Source: JAFALK01 sp042701975 | GTDB lineage: Bacteria > Pseudomonadota > Gammaproteobacteria > Burkholderiales > Burkholderiaceae_C | Direction: 5' to 3' | DNA: 64,000 bases | Assembly (NCBI GenBank): GCA_042701975.1 | Contig: CP170561.1 | Coordinates: forward strand, 1,364,001-1,428,000 | Part shown: positions 1-8,253 of the stretch, in pieces | Position numbering within the stretch: position 1 is the first letter of the stretch | Layout: each line of letters begins with the position of its first letter | Notes under the pieces: model-generated | Database searches by the model: none | What the model saw: the letters and a program-made list of their open reading frames with translations, nothing else | What the model was told of the DNA's origin: nothing | Program-made: the position numbers and the translations under genes

Positions 1-718
1 GGAAGCGGTAGAGCAGCAAAAAGCCCAGCGTGACGAGGATGCCCGGCTTCTTGAAGTAGGCCAGAAAGACCTGGCCGAAGTCGCGCCAGAAGTCGCCACC
101 GCGAGCAGCGGCACGATCCTCGCTCGGCCGCGGCAGCGCGCGCCAATGCCAGGCGCCCAGCAGCACGAAGGCGCCGGCTAGCAGCCAGAACACCATCGAC
201 CAGGCCAGCGCCGTGTTGCCCAGTGTGGTCTGCAGATGGCCTGCAAACGCCACCAGCCCGCCCTGCACGCTGATGTTGGCGAGCCGGTAGCAGGTAGATC
301 GCACGCCGATGAAGGCGGCCTGATCTCCGGAATCCTGCGCCAGCAGATAGAAGCCGTCGGCGGCGATGTCGTGCGAGGCCGAGGCAAAGGCCATCAGCCA
401 CAGCACGGCCAGGCTCATGCGGAAGAAGCCCGAGCCCGGCAGCGTCAACGCCACCAGGGCCAGCGCCACGGCCACACAGAACTGCAGCGCCCAGATCCAG
501 CCGCGCTTGGTGCCGATCAGCTCCGCCAGCGGCGACCACAGCGGCTTGATCACCCACGGCAGGTAGAGCCAGCTCGTGTAGAACGCGATCTCGGTGTTGC
601 TGATCCCCATGTCCTTGTACATGACGACCGAGAGGGCCATCACCACGGCATAGGGAATGCCTTGCGCGAAGTAAAGGCTGGGGATCCAGCTCCAGGGACT
701 TGGCTTGTTCGTCTTCAT
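1..718 (-). CDS. AmpG-like MFS transporter, C-terminus cut by window edge
   Basis: At least 239 residues are visible, starting MKTNKPSPWSWIPSLYFAQG and running off the left edge. Several hydrophobic segments, the opening FAQGIPYAVV and the later ASHDIAADGFYLL stretch are typical of the AmpG branch of the major facilitator superfamily, inner-membrane permeases for muropeptides or related sugars. The ATG overlaps the murQ stop codon by four bases (ATGA), so the two genes are almost certainly translated together. That pairing supports import of a MurNAc-containing compound, but the exact substrate cannot be read from sequence. Confidence 0.8.
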   Translation of the reverse strand, partial: MKTNKPSPWSWIPSLYFAQGIPYAVVMALSVVMYKDMGISNTEIAFYTSWLYLPWVIKPLWSPLAELIGTKRGWIWALQFCVAVALALVALTLPGSGFFRMSLAVLWLMAFASASHDIAADGFYLLAQDSGDQAAFIGVRSTCYRLANISVQGGLVAFAGHLQTTLGNTALAWSMVFWLLAGAFVLLGAWHWRALPRPSEDRAAARGGDFWRDFGQVFLAYFKKPGILVTLGFLLLYRF

Positions 719-1596
719 GCGCCCAGCGCGGCGCGCACGCTGCCTTGTGCGGCGTCCAGGCGTGCCTGCGCCTCAGTCGGCGTCACGCCCAGCTTCACCA
801 CCACGATGGCCCACTTCACGCTCTGCCCGCATTGGTCCAGGGCCGCGCGAGCGGTGGCTTCGTCGCAGCCGGCGGCGCGCATCGTCAGCGCCACGGTGCG
901 GCGCACCAGCTTCTTGTTGGTGGCCTGCACGTCCACCATCAGGTTGCCGTAGACCTTGTTCAGCCGAACCATCAGGCTGGACGAGAAGGTGTTCAGTGCC
1001 ATCTTCTGCGCGCTGCCGGCCTTGAGCCGCGTGCTGCCCGAGATCACTTCGGAGCCCGTGTCCAGCAGCACGCCGATCTCCGCCTGCGTGATCACGGGCG
1101 CGCCGGGGTTGTTGGCCAGGCCGATGGTCAGTGCGCCGGCGGCGCGGGCGGCTTCGATGGCACCCAGCACGTAGGGCGTGCCGCCCGAGGCCGCGATGCC
1201 CAGCAGCACGTCGTTCGGGCCCGGCTTGAGCGCGGCGATGTCGTTCGCGCCCAGCGCGTGGTCGTCTTCCGCGCCTTCCACGGCGACGAACATGGCGCCC
1301 TGGCCGCCGGCCAGTACGGCAATCGCACGGTCATTCGGCCAGCCGAAGGTGGGGCGCAGCTCCACGCTGTCCAGCACGCCCAGGCGCCCCGAAGTGCCGG
1401 CGCCAGCATAGAGCAGGCGGCCGCCGGCCTGGATGCGCGGCAGGGCGGCGTCCACGGCGGCAGCCAGTTGCGGGGCTGCAGCGCGCACGGCATTCACGGC
1501 ATTGAGCTGATCGTCCACGAAGGCCGTCACCAGGTCCGGCGTGTTGTAAAGATCAAGGTCGGCGTGCAGGGAGCTGGGGGTTTCTGTCTTGAGCAT
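715..1596 (-). CDS. murQ: N-acetylmuramic acid 6-phosphate etherase MurQ
   Basis: A 293-residue SIS-domain protein, the usual MurQ length. It carries the family signature AGAGTSGRLGVLDSVELRPT at about residues 58-77 and the ISGSTRLKAGSAQK segment in the second half. MurQ cleaves the lactyl ether of MurNAc-6-phosphate to give GlcNAc-6-phosphate and D-lactate in the cytoplasm during cell-wall recycling. The start MLKTETPSS was chosen because the family begins near here; upstream codons in the same frame read as unrelated low-complexity protein. It is the first gene of a two-gene unit with the AmpG-like transporter. No NagZ, AnmK or AmgK gene is in the window. Confidence 0.95.
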   Translation of the reverse strand: MLKTETPSSLHADLDLYNTPDLVTAFVDDQLNAVNAVRAAAPQLAAAVDAALPRIQAGGRLLYAGAGTSGRLGVLDSVELRPTFGWPNDRAIAVLAGGQGAMFVAVEGAEDDHALGANDIAALKPGPNDVLLGIAASGGTPYVLGAIEAARAAGALTIGLANNPGAPVITQAEIGVLLDTGSEVISGSTRLKAGSAQKMALNTFSSSLMVRLNKVYGNLMVDVQATNKKLVRRTVALTMRAAGCDEATARAALDQCGQSVKWAIVVVKLGVTPTEAQARLDAAQGSVRAALGA

Positions 1597-1804
1597 GGTT
1601 TTCACAAATCCTTCGCGGGGCACTCTAGGGAGGGGCCGGCCGGTCGGCCAATGCCCAGACCCATTGCTCCCATAACCGCCGCTCATCACAATCGGCCTGC
1701 TGGCAGTGTAAGGATTGCAGTTCGGATCCCGACAGACGCCGGCTGGTCGAGAAATAGAAAACACTCGGCCCGCGTTCATCCAACTTTCTGTACAGGAGAC
1801 TCGC

Positions 1805-2074
1805 ATGCAACAAACTCTCAAGACCGGTCTCGGCATCGCCGCCGCCGCCGCCGCCCTGTTCGCCCTCAGCGGGCCCCTCACCGTGGCCTCGGCCGCGGAT
1901 GCGGCTGGCGTGAAGTGCGTCGGTGGCAACGGCTGCAAGGGCAAGTCGGACTGCAAGACCGCCAAGAACGAGTGCAAGGGCCAGAACGGCTGCAAGGGCC
2001 AGGGCTGGGTCAGCAAGAAGGACGACGCCGAATGCAAGGCGGCAGGCGGTATGGTCGAGAAGGCCAAGAAGTAA
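1805..2074 (+). CDS. bufA2: BufA2-type bufferin precursor (copper-binding RiPP peptide)
   Basis: An 89-residue peptide. Residues 1-30 form a classical signal peptide (charged start, long Ala-rich core, ASA cleavage site). The mature part is Lys/Gly-rich with six cysteines at 38, 44, 50, 57, 63 and 77, set in CKG(K/Q)xxC-like repeats. This is the pattern of bufferins, periplasmic peptides whose central cysteines are converted to copper-binding thiooxazoles by BufB and BufC. The next two genes encode exactly these partners. A good ribosome site AGGAGA (1794-1799) lies just before ATG 1805; a longer in-frame start upstream lacks one. The A2 rather than A1 (DUF2282) assignment rests on the CKGQ repeats. 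Confidence 0.85.
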   Translation: MQQTLKTGLGIAAAAAALFALSGPLTVASAADAAGVKCVGGNGCKGKSDCKTAKNECKGQNGCKGQGWVSKKDDAECKAAGGMVEKAKK

Positions 2075-2092
2075 CCCGTTAGTTAGCGACCT

Positions 2093-2120
2093 GGGCCGCT
2101 CGTTCGGAGCGGCCCGTTCT
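2093..2120 (+). terminator. Intercistronic hairpin, likely attenuator between bufA2 and bufB
   Basis: A 9-bp perfect stem GGGCCGCTC (2093-2101) / GAGCGGCCC (2107-2115) with loop GTTCG is followed by GTTCTTCTTC. It resembles a Rho-independent terminator with an imperfect U tract and lies entirely between the bufA2 stop and the bufB start. Partial termination would give more peptide than modifying enzyme. It could also shield bufA2 mRNA from 3' decay. Confidence 0.6.
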
Positions 2121-2125
2121 TCTTC

Positions 2126-2956
2126 ATGACACCCCATCTGACTGGCTTCGGCCTCGGCCTGCGTACCGAGCATTACGCGGCTTTCGCCGATCCCTTGCCT
2201 GCGCATCTCCGCCCCGACTGGCTGGAGATCATCAGCGAGAACTACATGGTGGCCGGCGGCGCGCCGCTGGCGCACCTGGACCGCATCCGGCGCGACTACC
2301 CGCTGGTCATGCACGGCGTATCGATGTCCATCGGCGGCACCGATCCGCTGAACCTCGATTACCTGCGTGATTTGAAAGCCCTGGCCGAGCGCGTGCAGCC
2401 GGCCTGGATTTCGGATCACCTTTGCTGGACCGGCGTGGATCACCGCAACCTGCACGACCTGCTGCCCATGCCGCTGACCTGCGCCGCCATGGATCACCTC
2501 GTCGCGCGCATCGGCCAAGTGCAGGACATCCTCGGCCGGCCGCTGGTGCTGGAGAACGTCTCCAGCTATGTGCGCTTCGACGTCGACGAAATGGGCGAGG
2601 CCGAATTCATCGCCACGTTGCTGCAACGCAGCGGCGCGCAGGTGCTGCTGGACGTGAACAACGTCTACGTCAGCAGCCGCAACCACGGGCTCGATGCGCG
2701 GGCCTACATCCAAGCGCTGCCGGCGGATCGCATCAAACAGATCCACCTCGCCGGCCACGAAGACCGCGGCGACATCGTCATCGACACGCACGACCACCCG
2801 ATCCGCCGCGAGGTCTGGGAGCTGTACGCCTTCACGCTCGAGCGCATCGGCTTTCGGCCGACGATGATCGAGCGCGACGACCACATCCCGCCGCTGCACG
2901 AGCTGCTCGAAGAACTGAACCTTGCGCGGAACCTCGCCCATGAACTCGTTGCTTGA
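2126..2956 (+). CDS. bufB: BufB, DUF692 multinuclear iron oxidase (bufferin maturation)
   Basis: 276 residues, the full length of DUF692/MbnB/TglH-type TIM-barrel enzymes. Likely iron ligands can be read in order: H63 in HGVSMSIGG, D97/H98 in SDHLCW, E143 in ENVSSY, D176/N178 in DVNNVYVS, H207 and H211 in HLAGHED, D220/H222 in DTHDH and E249/D251 in IERDDH. In characterised relatives these bind two or three irons and oxidise peptide cysteines. The position between bufA2 and bufC makes the upstream peptide the obvious substrate. No Shine-Dalgarno is visible; the 10 bases before ATG are pyrimidine-rich and follow a strong hairpin, so expression may be kept low. Confidence 0.93.
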   Translation: MTPHLTGFGLGLRTEHYAAFADPLPAHLRPDWLEIISENYMVAGGAPLAHLDRIRRDYPLVMHGVSMSIGGTDPLNLDYLRDLKALAERVQPAWISDHLCWTGVDHRNLHDLLPMPLTCAAMDHLVARIGQVQDILGRPLVLENVSSYVRFDVDEMGEAEFIATLLQRSGAQVLLDVNNVYVSSRNHGLDARAYIQALPADRIKQIHLAGHEDRGDIVIDTHDHPIRREVWELYAFTLERIGFRPTMIERDDHIPPLHELLEELNLARNLAHELVA

Positions 2957-3689
2957 ACGCCAGCAGCAGGCCTTGCAGGCAGCGATCTGCGGCGCCGAAG
3001 CAGGCGCGGCGGCCGGCGGGGTGCAGTCCGCGCTGGGCCTGGACGTCTACCGCCACGCTTACGCCGCACGCCTGATCGCGGCCCTGCGCGACAACTACGA
3101 AGTGCTGCACCGTGCGATGGGCGATGAGTCTTTCGACGATCTGGCCCGCGCGTACCTCGCCGCCCATCCTTCGAGCCGCCCTTCGATCCGCTGGTTCGGC
3201 CACTTGCTGCCCGAGTTCATGGCGGCTGACTGGGACGATCTGCCGCACCCGGCCTTCGCCGACCTCGCCCGCATGGACCGCGCCCTGCGCGACGCCTTCG
3301 ACGCCGCCGATGCCCCGAGTGCTGACGCCACACTTCAGCTGGCCGCCGAGACCGTCCTGCGCCCGCATCCGAGCCTGCGCCTGGTGCCGCTGCAATGGCA
3401 GATCGAACCCGCCTGGCGCGCGCTGCGTGAAGCGATCAGCGAAGACAGCGAAGATGACCCCGAGCTGGCGCCGCCCGAGGAGGGTGAGCACCTGCTGCTG
3501 GTCTGGCGCCAGGGCCTGGAAGTGCTGTGGCGTTCCGTGGAAGACGCAGAGGCGCCGCTCCTGCGCGCGCTGGCGGACGGCCAAGGCGCCGACCTGAGCC
3601 GCCTCGGTGAAATCGCGGGCGACGCACACACGCTCGTCGCCGCGCTGCGAGTCTGGGTCGCCGAAGGCTTGCTACTGCAGGCGCAGTGA
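2940..3689 (+). CDS. bufC: BufC, DUF2063-type partner of BufB
   Basis: A 249-residue protein of the HvfC/BufC (DUF2063) family, the usual companion of DUF692 oxidases, thought to present the precursor peptide to the enzyme. The N-terminal part (MNSLLERQQQALQAAI, then LDVYRHAYAARLIAALRDNY) is the typical helical DUF2063 domain. ATG 2940 was chosen because it begins the conserved region; a TTG at 2922 is in frame. It overlaps bufB by 17 bases, so the two are translationally coupled, and it overlaps the tail of the opposite gene by 18 bases. Function is inferred from family and neighbours. Confidence 0.88.
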   Translation: MNSLLERQQQALQAAICGAEAGAAAGGVQSALGLDVYRHAYAARLIAALRDNYEVLHRAMGDESFDDLARAYLAAHPSSRPSIRWFGHLLPEFMAADWDDLPHPAFADLARMDRALRDAFDAADAPSADATLQLAAETVLRPHPSLRLVPLQWQIEPAWRALREAISEDSEDDPELAPPEEGEHLLLVWRQGLEVLWRSVEDAEAPLLRALADGQGADLSRLGEIAGDAHTLVAALRVWVAEGLLLQAQ

Positions 3690-4544
3690 TTCGTCGCCCG
3701 GGCCGGCCACGCAGCCCTTGCCCATCGCATCCCAGCCGCGGTGGATCACGACTTCCCGGCCGCGATGGCAGAGCTCCACGCGCTGGGCCTGCGCCTGCTG
3801 CTGGCGCGCCAGGGCTTCCAGCGCCGGGGGCAGGCTGATCCGATAACGCCCATGCTCGGCGTCATCCGCGTCGCGGTCGTCGTTGTGCAGCCAAGGGCTC
3901 AGCGGCGCGAAGATCGCCAGCGGCCCTACGTGAATCGACGTCGGCTCGTAGCCGGCTGAACGCAGCCAGGCTTGCGCGTCGGCCCGATCGCGGGCGCCGC
4001 CCCAGGCTGCGGCCAGCAGCTCGGCCAGCCACTGGTTGCAGTTCTGGTAGTTCAGCGCGAAGGCGTAGGCATTGGCGCTGTAGTTGGGCGAGAGCAGCGC
4101 CAGCGCCAGATCGCGATCGCTGGCGGCGGCGCGCAGCTCGGGGCTTTGCAGCAGCACCAGCGAGAGGTGGCCCTCTTCGCGCTCGTTCATGCCCTGGACG
4201 AAGCCGGCCAGGCCCTGGTCGAAGATGCGCGGGCGGCCGTCGTCGCAAGAGAAATACAGCTGGCGCACCGACCACGCGCCCATCGCGCCATCGGCCACCG
4301 CCACGCCGGCATGCGAGTAGCGCTGGCCCAGCAGCGAGAGGTTCAGCCCAGAGCGCGAGACCAGCGCCACGTCGGCCCCGCTGCGCTCGATCTCGCGGCG
4401 GGCCGCATCGGCGAAGCGCAGGACCAGGTCCTGCTCCTCGGCCGTCGGCTCGCGGCCAGGGCCATCGCAGGATTGCAAGGACTCGGCCTGGGCGCCGGCC
4501 GCCGCGAGCAGCGGCAGCAGCAGCGCCAGGAACAACCGCTTCAA
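3672..4544 (-). CDS. Exported DUF2145 family protein
   Basis: A 290-residue protein with a clear signal peptide (MKRLFLALLLPLLAAAGAQA). The body matches my recollection of DUF2145: LGQRYSHAGVAV near residues 72-83, then FDQGLAGFVQGMNEREEGH and LNYQNCNQWLAELLA. The conserved His/Cys/Asn positions recall a peptidase- or amidase-like fold, but no biochemical role is known to me. It follows another exported protein on the same strand after 7 bases, so the pair is probably co-transcribed. It converges on bufC with a short overlap and is not part of that operon. Confidence 0.75.
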   Translation of the reverse strand: MKRLFLALLLPLLAAAGAQAESLQSCDGPGREPTAEEQDLVLRFADAARREIERSGADVALVSRSGLNLSLLGQRYSHAGVAVADGAMGAWSVRQLYFSCDDGRPRIFDQGLAGFVQGMNEREEGHLSLVLLQSPELRAAASDRDLALALLSPNYSANAYAFALNYQNCNQWLAELLAAAWGGARDRADAQAWLRSAGYEPTSIHVGPLAIFAPLSPWLHNDDRDADDAEHGRYRISLPPALEALARQQQAQAQRVELCHRGREVVIHRGWDAMGKGCVAGPGDESLRLQ

Positions 4545-4551
4545 AGTGGGC

Positions 4552-4998
4552 TCAGAGTGCTTGCGACTGCAGCTCGCGCTTGTCGTTCAGCGCGAGGAAG
4601 AACACCTCGCGATTGTCGGCGCGGGCAAAAGCCCAGCCATAACCTTGCTCGCTCACCGCCACGCGCGCGTCAACAGCCAGGCCGCCCTTGAGCGCTGCCT
4701 GCTGCGGCAGCACGAGCGTGAACTCGGCGCCGTCGTCGTCCTTGCGCAGCCGCGCCTGCACGGTGCCGGCGCGCGGGCCTGCGGCCACCGTCATCACGCG
4801 GTACTCGCCGGCCGCGACCTTCTGGCCGCCCGACGAGCTCTTGCTCGAATCGCCGAGCGAATCCGAGGCGCTGCTGGTGGTGCTGGAGGCGCTGTCCGAA
4901 GCCGAAGAGGCAAACGAGGAGGCCTGTGCGGCGCCCACGGCGACCAGCAGGCCGGACAGGAGAAGAGGGATGATGCGTAGGTTCTTCATGGCGGCCAT
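4552..4998 (-). CDS. Small exported Ser-rich protein of unknown function
   Basis: 148 residues: a signal peptide (MAAMKNLRIIPLLLSGLLVA, cleavage after AQA), a low-complexity Ser/Ala/Thr linker at about residues 27-58, then a compact basic/acidic domain (VAAGEYRVMTVAAGPRAGTV to the end) that could be a small beta domain. I do not recognise the family. A GGAG lies 4 bases before the first ATG and 13 bases before an internal ATG (4989), so either may be used. It lies 7 bases upstream of the DUF2145 gene, which suggests a joint periplasmic role. Confidence 0.65.
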   Translation of the reverse strand: MAAMKNLRIIPLLLSGLLVAVGAAQASSFASSASDSASSTTSSASDSLGDSSKSSSGGQKVAAGEYRVMTVAAGPRAGTVQARLRKDDDGAEFTLVLPQQAALKGGLAVDARVAVSEQGYGWAFARADNREVFFLALNDKRELQSQAL

Positions 4999-5142
4999 TG
5001 TGCTCCGACACAGCAGGCTGGGAAGGGACTGTCAGCCATAATCTGAGGTTATGGCATTGGCCGACCTAATCACTTGTTGCAGCGGGCAGCGGCTCTCAAC
5101 AATGTACGGTTCGGTTGCCCCTGCCGGTCCCTTCGCGCCTCG

Positions 5143-6723
5143 ATGAAATCTGCCTTCCTGTCCGTTGCTGCCTTGTTGTTCGGCCTGTCTTTCGGTGGCG
5201 CCGTGGCGGCTCGTCCGCTCGTCTATTGCGCGGAGTCGAGCCCCGAGGGTTTCGATCCGGGCATGTGGGACAGCCAGGGCACCAACACCATCTCCAGGCA
5301 GATGTTCCAGGGCCTGCTGGCCTTCAAGCGCGGCACCACGGCGCTGGAGCCGGCGCTGGCGGAGAGTTGGGAGATCGCCCCCGATGCGCGCTCGATCACT
5401 TTCCATCTGCGCCGTGGCGTGAAGTTCCAAACGACGGCCTACTTCAAGCCCTCACGCGACTTCAACGCCGATGACGTGATGTTCACCTTCACGCGCTTCA
5501 TCGACCCGAAGACCCCGTTCAACAAGGCGTTCCCGGTCAACTTCGTCTACCCGAACAACATGGGTCTGGCCAAGGTGCTGGAGGGCATTGACCGCATCGA
5601 CGACTACACGGTGCGCTTTCGCATCCGCGAGCCCAACGTCGCCTTCGTCACCAACTTCGCCGTGGCCTGGAGCGTGATCCAGTCGGCCGAGTACGCGTCC
5701 GAACTGCTGGCCCGCGGCCGCGCGGCGGACATCAACAACTACCCCGTGGGCACCGGCCCTTATCAGTTCCGTTCCTACGCCAAGGACGATGTGCTGCGCA
5801 TGGATCCCAACCCGACGTATTGGCGCGGCGCACAGAAGGGCAAGCTGATCTTCAGCTTTGCGCGCGAGCCCAATGTGCGCGTGCAGAAGCTCCTGGCCGG
5901 CGAATGCCAGATCGCCGCCGCCCTGCGCGACGTGGACGTGACCACGCTGCTCAAGCGTCCCAAGGATGTCGTCGTCGACAAGATCCAGGCGCTGAACGTC
6001 TCCTACCTCTCGTTCAACCTCGCCAAGGCGCCGACGAACAACCGCCTGGTGCGCCAGGCGCTGGACATCGCGGTGGACCGCAACGCCATCTTCAAGGCGC
6101 TGTTCCCGCGCGGCGATGCCATGCAGGCCGTCAGCGCTTTTCCTCCTGCCGTGCCCGGCTACGACGCCGAGCTGAAGAACGAGTACGACCCCGGGCGCGC
6201 CAAGAAGCTGCTGGCCGAGGCCGGCTATCCGAACGGTTTCGAGATCGACCTCTGGGCCCTGCCCGTGGCGCGGCCCACCAATCCGAACGGCCAGCTGATG
6301 GCGCAGCTGATCCAGCAGGATTGGGCGCGGATCGGCGTCACCGCCAACATCAAGACCTACGAGTGGGGCGAGTATCTGAAGCGCGCCAACCGCGGTGAGC
6401 ACAACGTCTACATGAGCGGCTGGTCCGGCGAGTCCGGCGACGCCGACGAATTCCTCACGCCCAACCTCTCTTGCGCGGCCAACACCACCGGCGTGAAGTT
6501 CTGCAACAAGGAATTCGACCGCCTGATCGACGCGGCGCGCGCCACGCCCGATCCCGAGGCGCGCAAGCAGCTCTACCTGCAAGCGCAGAAAATCTTCAAG
6601 CGCGAGCGTCCTTGGATCACCATGGCGCATTCCACCGTCTACATCGCCATGCGTCACGACGTGCATGGCTTCATCATGGCGCCCAACGGCGCTGTGGATT
6701 TCGAGAACGTCTACAGAGACTGA
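5143..6723 (+). CDS. Peptide ABC transporter substrate-binding protein (DppA/DdpA type)
   Basis: 526 residues with a signal peptide (MKSAFLSVAALLFGLSFGGA) and the SBP_bac_5 architecture of DppA: LVYCAESSPEGFDPGMWDSQ, the TFHLRRGVKF block near residue 85 and the late VGTGPYQF and GWSGESGDADEF segments. The family delivers di- and oligopeptides to an inner-membrane ABC permease. ATG 5143 is the first start before the signal peptide. The genes that follow (LysR, VanX-type dipeptidase, LD-carboxypeptidase) suggest cell-wall dipeptides such as D-Ala-D-Ala as ligand, as with DdpA in E. coli. No permease or ATPase gene is adjacent, so it must share a transporter encoded elsewhere. Confidence 0.9.
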   Translation: MKSAFLSVAALLFGLSFGGAVAARPLVYCAESSPEGFDPGMWDSQGTNTISRQMFQGLLAFKRGTTALEPALAESWEIAPDARSITFHLRRGVKFQTTAYFKPSRDFNADDVMFTFTRFIDPKTPFNKAFPVNFVYPNNMGLAKVLEGIDRIDDYTVRFRIREPNVAFVTNFAVAWSVIQSAEYASELLARGRAADINNYPVGTGPYQFRSYAKDDVLRMDPNPTYWRGAQKGKLIFSFAREPNVRVQKLLAGECQIAAALRDVDVTTLLKRPKDVVVDKIQALNVSYLSFNLAKAPTNNRLVRQALDIAVDRNAIFKALFPRGDAMQAVSAFPPAVPGYDAELKNEYDPGRAKKLLAEAGYPNGFEIDLWALPVARPTNPNGQLMAQLIQQDWARIGVTANIKTYEWGEYLKRANRGEHNVYMSGWSGESGDADEFLTPNLSCAANTTGVKFCNKEFDRLIDAARATPDPEARKQLYLQAQKIFKRERPWITMAHSTVYIAMRHDVHGFIMAPNGAVDFENVYRD

Positions 6724-6736
6724 CTGAGTCAACATC

Positions 6737-7642
6737 ATGCGACTGCGCCACATCGAGGTCTTCCACGCCATCATGCAGGCCGGCACCATCAGCGGTGCCG
6801 CGCAGCTGCTGCACATCTCGCAGCCGGCCGTGACCAAGGTGCTGCAGCACTGCGAACTGCAGCTGGGCATGGCGCTGTTCGACCGCGTGCGCGGCAAGCT
6901 CTACCCAACGCCCGAGGCGCAGCGCCTCTTCGTCGAGATCGACAAGCTCAACCGCGACCTGGTCTCCATCCGCCGCTTGGCCGCCAACCTGAAGAGCGGC
7001 GAGTCGGAACAGGTGCGCCTCGTCGCCACGCCCACCCTGGCCGCCACGCTCGTGCCGCCGGCCATGACGCAGTGGTGCAAGGCCTATCCGCTGTCGCGCT
7101 GCTCGCTGGCCACCAACCACACGCGCGAGATCGTCTCGGCCCTGCTGCTCGGCGAGGCCGATCTGGCGCTCTCGCTGCAGGACCCGCGCCACCCCGGCAT
7201 CAAGGCCGAGCCGCTGGCCTCGGGCACGATGACGGCGGTCTGCGCCATCGACAGTCCCGAAGGCCGCAATGGCGGACCGCTGGCCATCGCCGAGATCGAA
7301 AGCGAGATCATCGGCCTGGCCACCGACGATCCGCTGGCCAACGTGCTGCACCACGCCGGCGAAGCGCAGGGCGCGGTCCTGCACTCGCGCCTGACCGTGC
7401 AGACCTACGGCCTGGCCCGCGCCCTGGTGGAAGCCGGCGTGGGCATGACCGTGGTCGACCCCTTCACCGCCGCCAGTGCCGATCGCAGCAAGGTGCGCCT
7501 GCGTCCGCTCGTGCCCACCGTGCCGGTGCAGGCCTACTTGCTCACCGCCGCCAACGCGCCGCTGGCGCAGACGGCGCGCAAGCTCGTCAAATACCTCGGT
7601 GAGGCCGCCAAGGACAAGCTGGCCAGCCTTGAAGAAGCGTAG
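6737..7642 (+). CDS. LysR-family transcriptional regulator
   Basis: 301 residues. The N-terminal winged helix-turn-helix covers about residues 1-60 (RLRHIEVFHAIMQAGTISGA, then AAQLLHISQPAVTKVLQHCE); the rest is the LysR effector-binding domain (RLVATPTLAATLVPPAM, then VEAGVGMTVVDPF). It starts 13 bases after the binding-protein gene and ends 8 bases before the dipeptidase gene, so it is embedded in the unit it presumably controls rather than divergent from it, as most LysR genes are. A D-Ala-containing peptide or D-amino acid is a reasonable guess for the effector. Confidence 0.9.
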   Translation: MRLRHIEVFHAIMQAGTISGAAQLLHISQPAVTKVLQHCELQLGMALFDRVRGKLYPTPEAQRLFVEIDKLNRDLVSIRRLAANLKSGESEQVRLVATPTLAATLVPPAMTQWCKAYPLSRCSLATNHTREIVSALLLGEADLALSLQDPRHPGIKAEPLASGTMTAVCAIDSPEGRNGGPLAIAEIESEIIGLATDDPLANVLHHAGEAQGAVLHSRLTVQTYGLARALVEAGVGMTVVDPFTAASADRSKVRLRPLVPTVPVQAYLLTAANAPLAQTARKLVKYLGEAAKDKLASLEEA

Positions 7643-7650
7643 TCCTCATC

Positions 7651-8253
7651 ATGATCCCCGTTGAAGAAGTTCCCGGCCACCCGGATTTCCGTTCGCTGCT
7701 GAGCATCCCCGGTGTCAGCGTGGACCTGCGCTACGCCACGCCCGACAACTTCGTCGGCCGCGATGTCTACGGCGGCATCGACTGCAACTACCTGCGCCGC
7801 GAGGCCGGCGACGCGCTTGAAAAAGCCGCTGCCTGGATCGCCTCGCACCGCCCCGGCTACAGCCTGCTCGTGCTCGATGCCTTGCGCCCGCAACGTGTGC
7901 AGGAGCTGCTCTGGAACGAGCTCGCCGGCACGCCGCTGACGATGTACCTGGCCAACCCCGAGCGCGGCTCCATCCATAGCTTCGGCATGGCCGTGGACGT
8001 GACCGTGCTCGACCCGCAAGGCCGCGAGGTGGACATGGGCACCGGCTTCGACGAGATGACGCTGGCCTCGCACCCCGAGTACGAGGTGGAGCTGATGTCG
8101 CAAGGCCAGTTGACGGCCCAGCACCTGGTGGAGCGCGGCTGGCTGCGCGCCGCCATGCGCGAGGCCGGCTTCCACGGCATCAGCACCGAGTGGTGGCATT
8201 TCGATTTTGGCGACCGTGTGATGGTTCGCCGTGACCTACCGAGAGTCCTTTGA
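7651..8253 (+). CDS. ddpX: D-alanyl-D-alanine dipeptidase (VanX/DdpX, peptidase M15D)
   Basis: 200 residues, the normal VanX length. Zinc ligands and catalytic residues are intact: SIHSFGMAVDVT gives H109 and D116, and EWWHFD gives E180 and H183; the substrate-contacting arginine lies in DALRPQRVQ. These enzymes hydrolyse D-Ala-D-Ala to free D-Ala in the cytoplasm. In glycopeptide-resistant bacteria this removes the vancomycin target precursor, but no vanH, vanA or vanRS is present here. The peptide-binding protein upstream and LD-carboxypeptidase downstream point to nutritional cell-wall recycling. The TGA overlaps the next ATG (TGATG). Confidence 0.94.
   Translation: MIPVEEVPGHPDFRSLLSIPGVSVDLRYATPDNFVGRDVYGGIDCNYLRREAGDALEKAAAWIASHRPGYSLLVLDALRPQRVQELLWNELAGTPLTMYLANPERGSIHSFGMAVDVTVLDPQGREVDMGTGFDEMTLASHPEYEVELMSQGQLTAQHLVERGWLRAAMREAGFHGISTEWWHFDFGDRVMVRRDLPRVL

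Noticed and set aside
1708..1733. GTAAGG-N16-CGAC upstream of bufA2, resembling an ECF-sigma promoter
   Set aside because: Only a loose match to GTAACC-N16-CGAA-type promoters and no sigma factor gene nearby, so not listed as a feature.
7651..8253. VanX homologue as part of a vancomycin-resistance cluster
   Set aside because: No vanH, vanA/B ligase or vanRS is present; the neighbours fit dipeptide recycling, and the host looks Gram-negative.
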